Positions 43,647-55,667 are shown, counted from the first letter of the stretch. The stretch is DNA of 64,000 nucleotides from Microcyclospora pomicola (GCA_002786065.1 NHNY01000035.1:124001-188000); one strand, 5' to 3'. Made by a program: numbers and translations. Notes: a model not told the origin generated them from the letters alone.

Positions 43647-46600
43647 TCAATCAAATTTCTCTACACCACCACGCTCCCCTGGCTCCGCTCCATTTTGAGA
43701 TCCTTCCCCGCCGACCACCTTCCACGAGAAATCCAAATCGCCCACCAAGTCCCGCACCTCGACCAGCAACTTCCGCAGATCCTCGACGAGACATTTCTGT
43801 GCGATCTGGATGACGGCCAGGCTCGCATAGCCCGGCTCCGCGATATGACGGACGGACAGCAGGTCGCGATCCAAGGCCTCAAGCCGACGGGTGAGCGACC
43901 AGGGTTCCGGGACGGAGAGGAACGGCGGGAGTGGCTGCGGGGTGTCGAGGGCGGAGGAGAGGAGCGAGAGAAGCGTCGTCAATGCCTGCGATGTGCTGGC
44001 CGCTTCGGCGATCAGCGGCCGGAACGTGTGGAGCCAGGTGCTGTGGCGGCGGGCGGTGGTCGAGAGGACTTGCGCTTCCGTGAAGCTGGCGGAGGCGAGG
44101 GATATGAGGGCCTGGATTGGGGGAAAGTGTTAGCTTCGCAGATGCAGGAGGTGCAGTGAAGAAAGTAGAGGGCGTACCATGTAGTTCAGGCTGTCGTCGA
44201 GAAGATTGATGATCGCGGTATACTTCTGGCGCGGAAAGCGGCCGCCGATAGGGATGTCGAAACGGACGAACTGTACTTGTGCGCGAGTCGACTCGAGCAG
44301 GATGTTCGTTTTGGCGTAGATCTTGAGGCGGGCTTTGTCTAATTGGTAACGGGGACTGTTCTTGGAAGTGTCGTCAGAGACGTAGCCACGGGCGTGCGCT
44401 TTGAACGTTTCTTGTAGAACGGAGTAGTAGTTGGCCATCAGGTATATAGATTTTGCGGTCGACTTCCGGAGCACGGAGGATTCGGTCATAGGGTAGGGGA
44501 ACCAAGTCCAGATCCATGCCAGTGCTAGACCTCCGCATACTGTCGCTAGACGGATTGGACCTAACTTGGTTTGAGCGCTTGCATGTCATCAATACGTAAC
44601 GAGCTTACCTAGAATGTACGCTGGCCAGTATGCCTGGCCGTTAGACGTTGCTCTGGCTATGCCAATTTTCCTGACCTGCAGCTCGTATCCCACAATCAAG
44701 ACGACGGTGATTTGTGCAATCATCCCTATCTCAAGTGTTAGTTGTTGTAGCGTCGAGTGTCATACTTCGCATCAGGCACCTACCAACAGGTGTGATCGAG
44801 GGATGTTTTAGCAAAACCCAGACTCCCAGGTGCAGGACCACAAACATCAAAACGAGCACCCCTGGTACATGTTCATCGACAACGTAATAGGCGATCCAGG
44901 CGAGCAGCTGTTCAGTCGTAAACGCAACATCAGCATTCACTTTCCTCAACGCACCATAGAGGCTCTTACCATTGCAATTGCTGTGCCGAAGATACGCAGC
45001 CCAAAATTCCTCAAAGATTGTCCCGCTTTGAAGCATTAGTTTGAGACTCACGTCAAACATCATTTGGCATCATTGCTTACCACTCGGAGACATGGAGATG
45101 CTGATCATGATTTGACTCCTGTGGAAAATTTCAGCAACAGACGGTCAATAGTTTGAAGTGATGTTCCGCGTACCAGAACAGACGCTGTTTCGTGTATATA
45201 GCTTGTGTGTCTTTGAGGTAGCAGACAATTGCGATGCCTGGTTGGTGTAAGCGAATTGATATACTTTTGTGTGATTCCTATACAACATACTCATCGTGGC
45301 GAGGGCTACACGGAACCCAAACGATGATGCTGGCGAGGCCAAGAACTTCGAGACCATCCTCAGACGATTAGAGCCTCTTTGCCACGCACTGGAAGGTGGA
45401 AGATGTTCCTATCCTACAGGTTAGTCGTGACAAGCGATATGGCCAGGTCTCACGTACCGGGTCCTTCTTCAAGCCATAGCCAGCACCTAGGTTGAGCGTG
45501 ATACCCTGGCCACCAGCATCAACCTGCTCAGCATTGTGTCCTTCAGCTTGGCGTGCGAATGTCTCGACCGCCCACTTGCGCATCCGCTTGTAGCCAGGCA
45601 CTATCAAGCGGGTTCGGCTCAGCTTTCCTGAAGCCACCACCTCATCGACGAACAGAATCATATCATACACACGCCGGCTGATGTTGAATAGCAGAAACTC
45701 GACGAAAAGACACACAAACAGCTGATGGCGTAGCCGGCGGTGGCTAGTATCCAAATGACCGTCGTGCATCCATTGTGGAGCCTCAAAGTCCAATGAGGAG
45801 GGGTCATCGAAGAAGTCCTCTGGTAAGATAATCTGGCGAGCAATTAGCTTCTAAGCTGTTCAGTGAGTCAAAAAGATACCTACGTCATGCAATGCACACC
45901 ACTCTCGCAGCATCTTCTGTTTAGATGCTAGAAACGTGACGGATCTGTGGTTGTAGCTTGCCGCGAAACCCTCTTCGCCTGGTCGTGGTTGCCGTTGAGA
46001 TTCGGCAGCTTCAATGTCATCTAAATTCCGCTGCTTTCTAGGAACGAGCTGCAGAGAGATTGCGACATGCTCCAGCCCTTCGTTGATAGCAGCCGTGATT
46101 TGTCCAAACGGATCACGAAGACTCTTCAGGAGCTCATGCCATTCGTGAACCGATGTGGCAACGTCTTGCTTAGCATTTGTTTCCGTCCCGTCAACGTTTT
46201 GTTCAGCAGTGTTGCTCGAAAGATCCCAGTCCTGATCTTCTGCTGAGCGTTGAAATATGTCCGAGAGCGACGAAAGGCTGATGGTCGGCACCATCACTCG
46301 ACGAAGTAGCTTAAATATGGATTGAAGATCATCTGGACCTAGCTTTCCCATACTGACTTCTCTTTTGGCGAAAGGGAGGTCGGTAGAAAGCTTGGCATGT
46401 AGTGCTGTAAGCGCTGAGATCTTGCCTTTCAACAGATACGCCTCTCTTGACCCCGGTACCTCTTCTCCAATCGTATTTACTCGATACGGTGTAAACATGT
46501 CTGCCTCCTCGAGGCTGTGTATGTAATCTAAATTCGCACTCAAAGCGGCCTGCAGTGATTTCAGATAGCCTTCAAACCCTGTGAAGACGATCTGACGGCT

Positions 46601-47359
46601 TGTCAGCGGGAAAACGAAGAGCGACACTCCTGTTGCAATTGCAAAGCCAGTCAACATAGCCGACAACAGGTTCCGAGCGAAAGTTTCTGCTTGGACCATC
46701 GTGCTGAATTGCGGAACGTATGTACTCGAGACGTTGGCGAAGATAGCGGCACAAATACATGGGATCGTGAACTGAGGTCGTAACGCTCGAATCACACTGA
46801 TAATGTAGATCTCGACGAATAACCATATTGCAGCTACCGCAGATCCAGAAGAAGAGTATGGAGCAGTGGCGGCACCTCCACTGGCGAGACCAGATGTTCC
46901 ACTACCCCCGGTCCCAGGAGCCGCAACGCCACCACTGTTGATTCGAGCTTGAACAGCGCAGTACATCGCAAGTAAACAGACGGCGCATGCCAGGCAGATG
47001 CCAAAAACGTTGATGAGCATGGTCTGCACGAACTTGCCACGCGGAGCGATCACAATGGAAAGGACAGCTGCAACCCCCACCAAGTATCCGACAGTGGTAT
47101 ACTCATCGGCCACAGCAGTCGCTTGGTAGATTGCGATTGCGATGGTGGGTGCCAACGCCCCTTTGAACATGGCTTTGTACGTCCGTACATCGATTCCGGT
47201 TCGAGTCACCCACCAAGTCCATAATCTGAAGTAGAATGGTCGCTTCGCTTCCAATCTGGACTTGGCCTTCGTGCTATCGTCTTCGACGGTATCACTGGTG
47301 GACTTTGGGACAGCACCATTGGTGGTACTGTCCCGCGAAAGACTTCCAGCAGAGTTCAT
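43647..47359 (-). CDS. Aromatic-acid-exporter-like (ArAE_2/FUSC, DUF2421) membrane protein
   Basis: The predicted protein has 1071 residues in ten exons read from high to low: 47359-45884, 45832-45458, 45408-45291, 45237-45174, 45118-45081, 45025-44970, 44907-44784, 44725-44609, 44560-44178 and 44111-43647. The N-terminal ArAE_2_N-type domain has about six membrane segments (YTTVGYLVGVAAVLSIVIAP, RPQFTIPCICAAIFANVSS). A long soluble region follows. The second membrane block is encoded by small exons (YTKQRLFWSQIMISISMSPS, then AGQSLRNFGLRIFGTAIAM, then LLAWIAYYVVDEHVPGV). The DUF2421-type C-terminus is soluble. All joins keep frame and family sequence. Bacterial relatives export aromatic acids. 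The fungal Bre4 branch is linked to brefeldin A sensitivity. Substrate here is unknown. Confidence 0.9.
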
Positions 47360-48122
47360 GATTGTACTCTGTCAATGCTATGGCGTTCTCGAATGGCTTC
47401 CATTGTTCTGGACGGCTGTACAAGTGCCCGTAGACCGGGTAGATTGTAGGTTGGCTTACGCATCGACGATTTAGTTATCTCGTAAAGACCGCCGTGATTG
47501 TTACCTTATGCCTCTGTGTAAATCACAACAATTCAAAGAATGCGAGCATAAGAGTAAGAGATGAGAGAAGTCGACATGACGCTAGATTGCTATTCTTAGG
47601 AGCTAAAGCTGACTTAAGGTACTCTACATTATTCCGGGAACATCCGCATCTACCTTACTGTAGACGATATCGCATTCCTTACAAAACCGCGTCCCCTTTC
47701 TCTTCACCTCCGAAACACTCATAGGTGCAAAAATGGTACCAAAGCGTGAATCATTTGTACATCGTCCTTTGCGCCCTCGCGTTCGAGTCTAGTCTGCGTG
47801 CGATCCAGCTCCCTTAAACGATGCGTGGCTCGGTCTGAAAGCAGAGACCATCAGACCAGGCCACGAACATATCGCTGCTAGCGAGTTTTCCAGAAGTGGC
47901 GAGAGTTCAATCTACTGAATCGTCCTGAATGACGGAGCAGATGAACTCGCCAGACTTGTTTCTTCGTAAATGTCAGGCATCGCGTTTCTTGTAAATATTT
48001 GTAGATGCCTTATGATCAGGAAGATATCCCGCATTCCCAAGAGGTGTGACGTACGCGTACAGTCATATCCACATGAATGTATGTGCATGTTCGAGGAGAC
48101 TCCCCATTCATATGTTGACCAT
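47360..48122. other. Intergenic, upstream of the exporter-like gene
   Basis: This gap of 763 bp lies between the exporter-like start and the sugar-transporter stop. No coding content was recognised. Confidence 0.5.
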
Positions 48123-49823
48123 CTATTCCTTGACATCATTCAGCTTATCGGAAGGCGACTCGGACTCAGCAGGTGCCTCCTCGCTGTCCGCATACCCGGG
48201 TTGGACCCTCCTGGCCACCCGCGGAGCTTGCAAGAGGTTGCGCGACTCGATAAAGATGACGTCGATGTCCTCCAGAGTCCGGCCCTTAGTCTCGGGCACG
48301 AAGAGGTAAAAGACGATGAAGCCGAGCGCGTTTGTGCACACATAGACGAGATAGTATTTCCAGGCGATACTCGCGAAAGCGATCGGGGTGACTTCGGCGA
48401 CGAGGAAATTGAACAGCCAGTTGGAGCCCGAGGACATGGCGGTGATCTGTGGCCGGATCCGCGTTGGTGCTATCTCTGACGCGAACATGAATGGAATCAG
48501 AAACAGGCCGATAGGGTAGGACGCAAAAGCGAGGAAGTCGAAGATCAGCGAGCATCCAGCCGCTGTGGGATTGTCAACGTGCGCTGACAGGCCAGCAAGA
48601 CCGGCCATGGCGATGCACATGCCAAGGGATCCGGCCATGAGGAGGCTCCGTCTTCCGAATCGCTCGACGAGGAAGACAGCACAAGTTGCACATAGGAATT
48701 GCCATGTCTGCAAGCAGCCACTGATGATGCGGCTCAGCGATGCGGAATATCCGAGGTCTTGTTCAAAGATCTCATTTGAATAGAACGATACGACGTTGAC
48801 GCCACTTAACTGGGCTAAGATGTTGACAGCAATGGCGAGAAGAGTACGCTCGAGATGTTTGTTGGCGGTACGCGCGAATGGATTTGCGCTGTCTGCTTTT
48901 CGGTCTTGGTGGATCGACTTGGTGTACGCATGTCAGCATCACACACTATCTTCGTGCCGTTAATCACTCACCTCAATAATGCTCTGGGCACGAGCCTTTA
49001 CCACCTCCGAATCGACGCTCTCATCTTCCAGTCGAGCTAGAACTGCTGTGCCCTCCTCGTTTCGGTCCTTGGCATACAACCAACGAGGTCTTGACCTCTT
49101 GTCAGTGATGGCGCTTTCCAACATGGCAAGCGAGGGAACTTACGACTCTGCGAGATAAGGTGCAACGCATAGTACGGTGATGGGAACGACGGCTTGAAAA
49201 GCGAGGGGAAATCTCCAAGCCACCTGGTTCTCTCCCGGGGTAAAAAAGAAGCCGAATTCCATCCAGCTCACGAACATCAGGCCGAAAATTGCCCCACTGC
49301 CTTCAAGCATGATGAGCCAACCTCGTTCGTGCGCTTCAGTGCTCTCCCCGACCCATGACGGCAGTGTCGAAGTGAACATGCCAACGCCGACACCCGTGAC
49401 GATCCGGGCTATGATAAGCTGCGCCAGTTGGAAAGAGGTCGCTTGAAGCAACACGCCGATCAAGGTGATGATGGCGGCAGCCATCGTAGGCCTCTTTCTG
49501 CCATAGATGTCGCCGATCCAGTAGCATGCCACAGCCCCTACCGCCGCACCGACCTCATACAATGCTACAGTCGTGCCTTGGAGGGTGGAGTTGGCCGGAT
49601 TTGAGGTGGTGTCAATAGACGGGAACTGTTTGTAAAAGCTAGGAAGCGTCAAGAGACCTAGTACAGTGTTAGAGGTCAAGGTAGATCAGAGCATCCGTCT
49701 ATTGGAGAATATACCATTCATCACAGCTTGATCGTAACCTTGGAGAACCCATGCTATTGCCGCCGTCGACGCGAGGGCTATGCGCAAACGCTTCCCACGG
49801 AACCCAGACGTGTTGGTCTCCAT
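48123..49823 (-). CDS. MFS sugar transporter (general substrate transporter)
   Basis: The predicted protein has 511 residues in four exons read from high to low: 49823-49715, 49657-49144, 49089-48972 and 48917-48123. Introns are 54-57 nt. It has twelve predicted membrane segments. Sugar-porter motifs are GYDQAVMNGLL in the first segment, GDIYGRKRP in loop 2-3, AESPRWLYAKDR, LAQLSGVNVVSFYSNEIF in the seventh segment, VERFGRRS in loop 8-9 and PETKGRTLEDIDVIF at the C-terminus. It probably imports hexose, disaccharide or a related compound by proton symport across the plasma membrane. Substrate cannot be set by sequence. The tail after the last segment is acidic. Confidence 0.93.
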
Positions 49824-51135
49824 GCTTGCGTGTCGCTGTGATATGTTGTCCTTTGTAGGATGGTCACCCGAGGAAGCAACGCAGGTTGAGTACAGAAATG
49901 AAATGGCAGATGAGAATAAATGCCGTAAACAGTCCTTGGGCACCCACAGACCACGTCATGTTCCGGGCAACAAAGGCTTAGCGAGGCGTAAAAGTGACTG
50001 GATGTAGGACGACGATCTGCAAGGTGTGGCTTGCGGATCGTTCCATGACATTAATATTACTGGCACTGCATTGGACATACATGGGTAAGATCCGCAACGG
50101 CTTTTTCCAACCCGAGAATCGCATCGAGGACCAGATCGGCGTACCCAGCTGATACGGTATACGATGGCCCTGCCAGATCTGCGTCACTCACATGGTGTCA
50201 CATACAATGGCCTTAGCAAGGGATTAAGTGTCTCAACGTGTTTCTGCGTTCTGAGAAGTTGATACAGATCACTGATGCTCATCGTACAGTGCTTGAAGCT
50301 TAACAAGCCTCGCCAAGCCTCAAGCAAAGCCTTGAATAAGAATCTGCACGCTGATTGGGCAGATGCCGGTTGGTTCGCTCATGATTCCATAAGGTATGTT
50401 CTTGAAATGAGGAAGCCCATGGCTTCTACAGGTCATTCCCGTCGACAAGACAGCCAGTAAGGTTCCTATCGCCGTCTTGTCAACTGCAAAGCGCCCGAAT
50501 GCAAGCTGCTCTCGTAGTCGAGGCCAGCGAGGTGGGTGCGAGGAGGGGATCAGCACTTAGCATGCGAAGGCTGTTCCGGCAATGCCCTGTGGACGGACAT
50601 CACTTTTGTGGAAGCTCGCGTAAAAGGACATTCTTGAAATAACCAGCCATACAGCTTGACGGAGTCGTCCATTTCCATACCATTTGAGCCCGGAGCTCTT
50701 GGTGACTTCAATTCTGCTAGATGGAAAGCGGATCGAACGTGCAGTAGATACCACCGTTCGTGGCGTACCTTTTATCAAATGGGGAGTGCCCGAATATCAG
50801 GTAGGTAAACTCCGCTACGTCCGAGAACAAATTCACTTGGAATATCAACGCTGGTTGCATACACGTAGGCGGAGCGCATACCAGTCCAACTCGCCTGCTC
50901 CTTGAAGGCGTTGCCACTGTCATCGTCAGGACCCAACTTCCCTTTATGTACGAAGGCATTGACACTGAGCTCTATTCACCTCGACGCATATCGTCAGGTT
51001 TTGCGTGCCAGTCTGTGGTACTACAGTTCTTTGCGTTGCGATTTCATTATGGTCAGTGATCTGATCTCAACGGCAGATCTCATCCTTTGTCGTAAATCTT
51101 GAAGTCGTACGCGTAAACTGCATAGTTTACGTGCT
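49824..51135. other. Intergenic, sugar-transporter upstream region
   Basis: This gap of 1.3 kb lies between the transporter start and the ALB1 stop. It must contain the transporter promoter. No recognisable frame, repeat or RNA gene was seen. Confidence 0.5.
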
Positions 51136-51741
51136 TCAGGTAATCTCGTCTACCTCTTCCTCCACAGCAGGAGCGCTCACTGGTTGGATTAGAGGCTCGG
51201 GCAAAACATCGGGCGTCGCATCGGTCATCAGCACCGCTTCCTCTGGCAACGACTCCTCTGAGGGTTTCGCATTGTCCGTAGCAACCTCGACGACCTTAGT
51301 AGGCTTGCCCGCCTTGCTGATCTTCTTAGCCTCTGCTTCCTCGGTCGCAGTCATCTTCATGTTCAGTTCTTCCCAAGCAGCTCTTCTCTCGTCCACACGT
51401 CTAGCTCTGGCCTTGCTCTCCGCGAGTTTCTTCTCATGCTTGTCCAGATTCCGCTCTGCATTCGCCAAACCCTTCTCATGCCGCTCTCGTTGTTGTCGCG
51501 TCAAGTTTTTGGTCTTTTTCTTCTTCGAGATCCCGGCGTTCTGTGCGTTGTGAAGCCATGGCTTGTAGTCTGTCTCGTCCACTGGAGGCTTGACGTTGAG
51601 GTCTGCGCTGGGCGAGCCGCCTCGTCGTGCGGCGCGAGAGTGGACAGAAATGTCTGGAGCAGGCGATATTCAGCGAGTCCGCTGGCAGCTCAGACGACAT
51701 GATCACCTACCTCTCTTCTTTGGTTTCGCTACTTTCGCCAT
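51136..51741 (-). CDS. ALB1: Ribosome biogenesis protein Alb1
   Basis: The predicted protein has 182 residues in two exons (51741-51711 and 51653-51136; 57-nt intron, GTAGGT donor, CCAG acceptor). Alb1 works with Arx1 on pre-60S particles during nuclear export. The short first exon gives MAKVAKPKKR. After the splice come HSRAARRGGSPSADLNVKPP and KPWLHNAQNAGISKKKKTK, typical of the family. A long basic coiled-coil (RQQRERHEKGLANAERNLDK) and an acidic Pro/Glu tail follow. It is head-to-head with the ubiquitin protease gene, with 240 bp between start codons. Confidence 0.9.
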
Positions 51742-51981
51742 GATTATGGTGTACTTCAGCAGAAGTTTGGCGTAGATGGGAAGAAAAGTAACTGGGGAAG
51801 CAGAGTCGGAGAATTTCCTTGTTGCACGCAAGCATGTGATTGCCTCTCATAGGGCGAAGCAGAGCTATAGATATTTCCTGTAAATACCGACCAAAGATAC
51901 TTTCTCTTTAGCATAACATTGCCTTCCGAACCATATCTCGCCAAATGTCCTTGAGTATTCACCGAACAGTTTATTGTAACC

Positions 51982-54426
51982 ATGGATGCCCGTGTGCGCC
52001 TTGACGACATGTTGCGCTCCCTCCTCGACACTCGCCCAACCGCCGCCACTTTCGCAGCTTACGGGATCGCCTTTTTCTTCTTGGCTTACCAGCTTCTGAA
52101 CCACTATTACACCTCTCTACTTTCTCCACAAGAGCTGCTCTGGAACATTCTGGTATATCTCGTCCCAGCACGACTGCTACTGGGACACGCCAAACGGCAG
52201 GAATTACGGTCGACTGGTATGCTGTCGCAAACACACGCAGCAAAGAGCGACGCCCTGAGGAAAGCTTTGGGAGCTGGGGGAGGCACCATTATGCAGACAA
52301 TCATGGGAGCGGACTCGAATCTCCGGTCGGGTAGTATGTTCTCGTCACTGCGCCAGGCGACGACGTCCGACGCACCGCCAGGACTTGGGAATTGGGATAA
52401 TTCATGCTACCAGAATAGCGTACTCCAAGGTCTTGCCTCCCTGGAAAGCATCAAGACGTACCTTAAGGAGGACGACGCACAGGCTTGCGATGGCACATCG
52501 AGTACTCGTGGAGCTTTGCAAGAGCTCATCACGAAATTGAACGATCCCTCGAACAACGGAAAGCAGCTGTGGACGCCTGCGAAGCTGAAATCAATGAGCA
52601 GTTGGACACAACAAGATGCACAGGAATACTTCTCCAAGATCATGGATGAACTGGACAAGGAGACCGCGAAACGAAACTCGGAAACAAAAAGCAAATCTGG
52701 CTTGCAAGGAGTAATCAATAAGGAAGAAGCAGATGGAACGGAGGCGCAGGACAGCACTGAACAGGGGGATAGTGCCAAAACGGATGAGATGGCAATGCCT
52801 AAGAATCCAGTAGAAGGATCTCTCGCGCAACGAGTCGCATGCACGCAGTGTGGCTTTTCGGAAGGGCTATCCATGATTCCGTTCAACTGTCTTACGGTTC
52901 CTCTTGGCGACGAATCGGCATACGATGTGCAAGAGTGCCTGGATGAATACACGAAGCTGGAGGAGATCAGCGAGGTGGAATGTGCCAAGTGCACTCTGCT
53001 CAAGGCGCGAACACATTTTCAGGGTTGTGTTGGTGTGTCCACAGATAAGACAGAATCCACTAAAGAGCAAAAAGTGTACTCACTGCCTCCTGCGCTTGTG
53101 GCTATATCTGCCAAACGTCTCGAAGCGGTCGAGCATGCCCTGGGGAGCGACGATTTTGCAGATAAGACACTTTTAGACACGTGCGGGATTTCCAAGAAAG
53201 CGCATGTGTCAAGCACCAAAACCAGGCAGGCGGTCATCTGTCGAGCGCCACAATCGTTGGTCATACACATGAATCGCAGTGTCTTTGACGAACGGACAGG
53301 CATACAGCGCAAAAATCATGCTGCTGTACAATATCCTCTTGTCTTGGATCTCGCGAAATGGATTTTAGACCACGACGTCAAAGACGAACCCAAACATACT
53401 TCCGCTGCTTCATCGGTGCATTCGCTGATCGCGGATAGTGCTGCGAATCAAAAACATCCCTATCGTCTGCGAGCTGTGGTAACACATTATGGGCGACACG
53501 AGAATGGACACTATATCGCCTATCGGCAACATCCGACAGTGGTGAAGCCGAAGGTAGCTGCCAGTGTTGAAACCGACGATGGGAAGGTTGAGGATAGTGA
53601 AGCGGCAAATACTGTAGCGGACGCAGAGGTTACCGAGACCGCAGAGATTGCAGAGCCCGTGGCGGACGCAGATGTCACAGAGACTGCGGAGATCGTAGAG
53701 CCCGTGGAGACTGCTGAAGCTGCAGAAGACGATGAAGCCGCGGAGACAGAGGAGGCAGAAGACGAAACAGCACAGCTGAAATGGTGGAGACTCAGCGACG
53801 ACGACGTAGACACCGTCTCAGAGACCGAGGTGTTACGTCAAGGAGGCGTGTTCATGCTCTTTTATGAGCGCGACGACATCGTCAGAAGCTTCCCTACAGA
53901 CACCGATCCTGTCCTTGAGCCAGCTCTTCCTCCTATGGTCGCAGCATCTACCATTCTAGCTCAGGAATTGGAAGACGCAGCTGCTGTGCCGTTAACACAC
54001 GAGGACAAACCAGAGCACGAATCCGATCATGACGGTGTTCTGGACGTGGACGAGAAGCTGGCAGCGGCTGATGTCACGATGCAACCTGCTGTCGGCGACA
54101 AAACTGATGAGGTATCAACCACAGCAGCCAAGACTTCCATGGACATGCAGCACGAAGCCACGAGTCCTGAAGCTTCACCGTCTGACGCAGCCATACATGT
54201 CCCTGCGCTATTACCTGAAGCGCAGTCAGAGACACAAGCTGACCAGTTCATTTCCGCGGATGTGGAAGACACAGCCGTGGAAACAACACTGCCATCTCCA
54301 ATGATGCAAAGAGCGTCTATGCAGCCTGTGATGCGCACCGCTCTCGGCAGTGAAGCGACACGACGATTGTCAAAGAGCGAGAATGGATTCGGAGGAGCGA
54401 GTCTGCGGCCGATGGCGGCGACATGA
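51982..54426 (+). CDS. Ubiquitin carboxyl-terminal hydrolase, membrane-anchored (USP)
   Basis: The predicted protein has 814 residues in one exon. It is a cysteine protease of the USP family that removes ubiquitin. An N-terminal membrane segment (about residues 22-40, AATFAAYGIAFFFLAYQLL), as in yeast Ubp1/Ubp16 or human USP30, suggests anchoring in ER or mitochondrial outer membrane. The Cys box GLGNWDNSCYQNSVLQGLAS has nucleophile C142. A zinc ribbon is likely (CTQCGFSEG, CAKCTLL). The His box is HYGRHENGHYIAYR (H510), and the late part WWRLSDDDVDTVSE is present. Between His box and that part, an acidic insert carries near-repeats (VTETAEIAEPVADAD, VTETAEIVEPVETAE). The C-terminal 250 residues are acidic and low-complexity. 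Confidence 0.92.
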   Translation: MDARVRLDDMLRSLLDTRPTAATFAAYGIAFFFLAYQLLNHYYTSLLSPQELLWNILVYLVPARLLLGHAKRQELRSTGMLSQTHAAKSDALRKALGAGGGTIMQTIMGADSNLRSGSMFSSLRQATTSDAPPGLGNWDNSCYQNSVLQGLASLESIKTYLKEDDAQACDGTSSTRGALQELITKLNDPSNNGKQLWTPAKLKSMSSWTQQDAQEYFSKIMDELDKETAKRNSETKSKSGLQGVINKEEADGTEAQDSTEQGDSAKTDEMAMPKNPVEGSLAQRVACTQCGFSEGLSMIPFNCLTVPLGDESAYDVQECLDEYTKLEEISEVECAKCTLLKARTHFQGCVGVSTDKTESTKEQKVYSLPPALVAISAKRLEAVEHALGSDDFADKTLLDTCGISKKAHVSSTKTRQAVICRAPQSLVIHMNRSVFDERTGIQRKNHAAVQYPLVLDLAKWILDHDVKDEPKHTSAASSVHSLIADSAANQKHPYRLRAVVTHYGRHENGHYIAYRQHPTVVKPKVAASVETDDGKVEDSEAANTVADAEVTETAEIAEPVADADVTETAEIVEPVETAEAAEDDEAAETEEAEDETAQLKWWRLSDDDVDTVSETEVLRQGGVFMLFYERDDIVRSFPTDTDPVLEPALPPMVAASTILAQELEDAAAVPLTHEDKPEHESDHDGVLDVDEKLAAADVTMQPAVGDKTDEVSTTAAKTSMDMQHEATSPEASPSDAAIHVPALLPEAQSETQADQFISADVEDTAVETTLPSPMMQRASMQPVMRTALGSEATRRLSKSENGFGGASLRPMAAT

Positions 54427-54749
54427 GTACTGTCGAGCGAGTGGAAAACTGGCGCACGTTAAGTGATGGGCATGTGATATTAGCGAGGCGTTCCAAGGTT
54501 GGGTATAGACCTGGGCTAGTAGGATCAATACGGCATGGTTCGGAGCTGATAATGGCGTAATGACTTGGAAGATATTGATGGCTGTCTGTCACAATTAGGA
54601 CAAGCACATGAGAGGTCTGATCGAAGATGATCTTAATCACTTGAGGAGCGTCATGCTAATGTTGAGCCTGCTTGAACGCTTTCATTTCGAGCAAGTGCAT
54701 CGCATAAGTAATTTTAGATAGAACAGAGCAGAACGGACAAGGACCTGGC
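54427..54749. other. Intergenic, convergent 3' ends
   Basis: This gap of 323 bp lies between convergent genes. Nothing was recognised. Confidence 0.5.
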
Positions 54750-55667
54750 TCATCCAAAAAAGTACCAGAATAAGAACGTGACAATAGTGATCTCGATCAC
54801 ACGGCGCACGAGCACAACGAACACTTCCAGGTTGTCCTCGGCTTGTTTTCGTCGCGCGACCACGATCTTTTGCATGCGGTATTGGTATTCCATGGGCATC
54901 GCACTGCTCGCAAACGGCGGCGAAAGTTGCGTTTTGCCGAGGAATTTGCAAAGCGGCTTCCTACACGCATGGATCAGTGATTGAGCATTCGCTAGCGGAG
55001 GCAAATCCGAGCAAATAGAAACATACCATCCGTCTTCAGCTTTCCATTTCAGAAAGGGCCTGCCCTCCCGCGTCAAGCGCTCCTCCAGACTTTGATAGTG
55101 CTCCGCATACCATTTCTTCCCGTTTTTCTTAAAATTGCCTTGCACATGTCGTCCTCGCAACCAGTACGTGGCGACGTGCTGCTGCCAGAACAAATCGCTC
55201 TGGAACCAGGAGAGGATGTACGCTCGCCAGGTCTGGTCTCGGCCCAGCTTCTCCAGCTCCATCATGGATTCGTACCACGTGTCGATGTTCTCCGGATAGT
55301 TCAAGATCACCCTGGCTTCCGGGTAGGCGGTCAATAATTCGTGCGCAAACCCACAGGATGGATTATCGGTCACGGCCGCACAATCACCGAGGACCTTGTC
55401 GAACTCGATCGTCGTGAGTCCTGCTGGGTTGTTGGTGTGCTGTGCCCAAGCCAAGCGGAGCCATCCCAATCGCTCCTGGTCCGAGAGAATGAAGCGGATG
55501 CCGTGATGTACGTCTTCATATCCCAGCTCGACGAGTGCGTTGCGTAGACTTTCCGTCTCTGCGCGCGAAATACCCAGAGCAAGGACTTCAAGCGGCCATT
55601 TTCGTGTCAATTGGACATCCGGGAGTGGCCAGATCAGGCGACATAGCTTCATATATATTGGTCGCAT
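54750..55667 (-). CDS. Sulfotransferase-like (Sulfotransfer_4) protein with C-terminal membrane anchor
   Basis: The predicted protein has 283 residues in two exons (55667-55027 and 54960-54750). The domain starts KWPLEVLALGISRAETESLR, where relatives usually have a Gly-rich P-loop-like SRTGTES. It continues LVELGYEDVHHG, EFDKVLGDCAAVTDNP, FAHELLTAYPEARVILNYP and DTWYESM. This is the usual Sulfotransfer_4 order in fungi. The C-terminus has a single membrane segment (VIEITIVTFLFWYFFG). The 66-nt intron (54961-55026) has GTATGT and TAG ends and is divisible by three without a stop, so retention would add 22 residues. I favour splicing because it yields EDGWKPLCKFLGK. Altered P-loop makes catalytic activity uncertain. 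Confidence 0.82.
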   Translation of the reverse strand: MRPIYMKLCRLIWPLPDVQLTRKWPLEVLALGISRAETESLRNALVELGYEDVHHGIRFILSDQERLGWLRLAWAQHTNNPAGLTTIEFDKVLGDCAAVTDNPSCGFAHELLTAYPEARVILNYPENIDTWYESMMELEKLGRDQTWRAYILSWFQSDLFWQQHVATYWLRGRHVQGNFKKNGKKWYAEHYQSLEERLTREGRPFLKWKAEDGWYVSICSDLPPLANAQSLIHACRKPLCKFLGKTQLSPPFASSAMPMEYQYRMQKIVVARRKQAEDNLEVFVVLVRRVIEITIVTFLFWYFFG

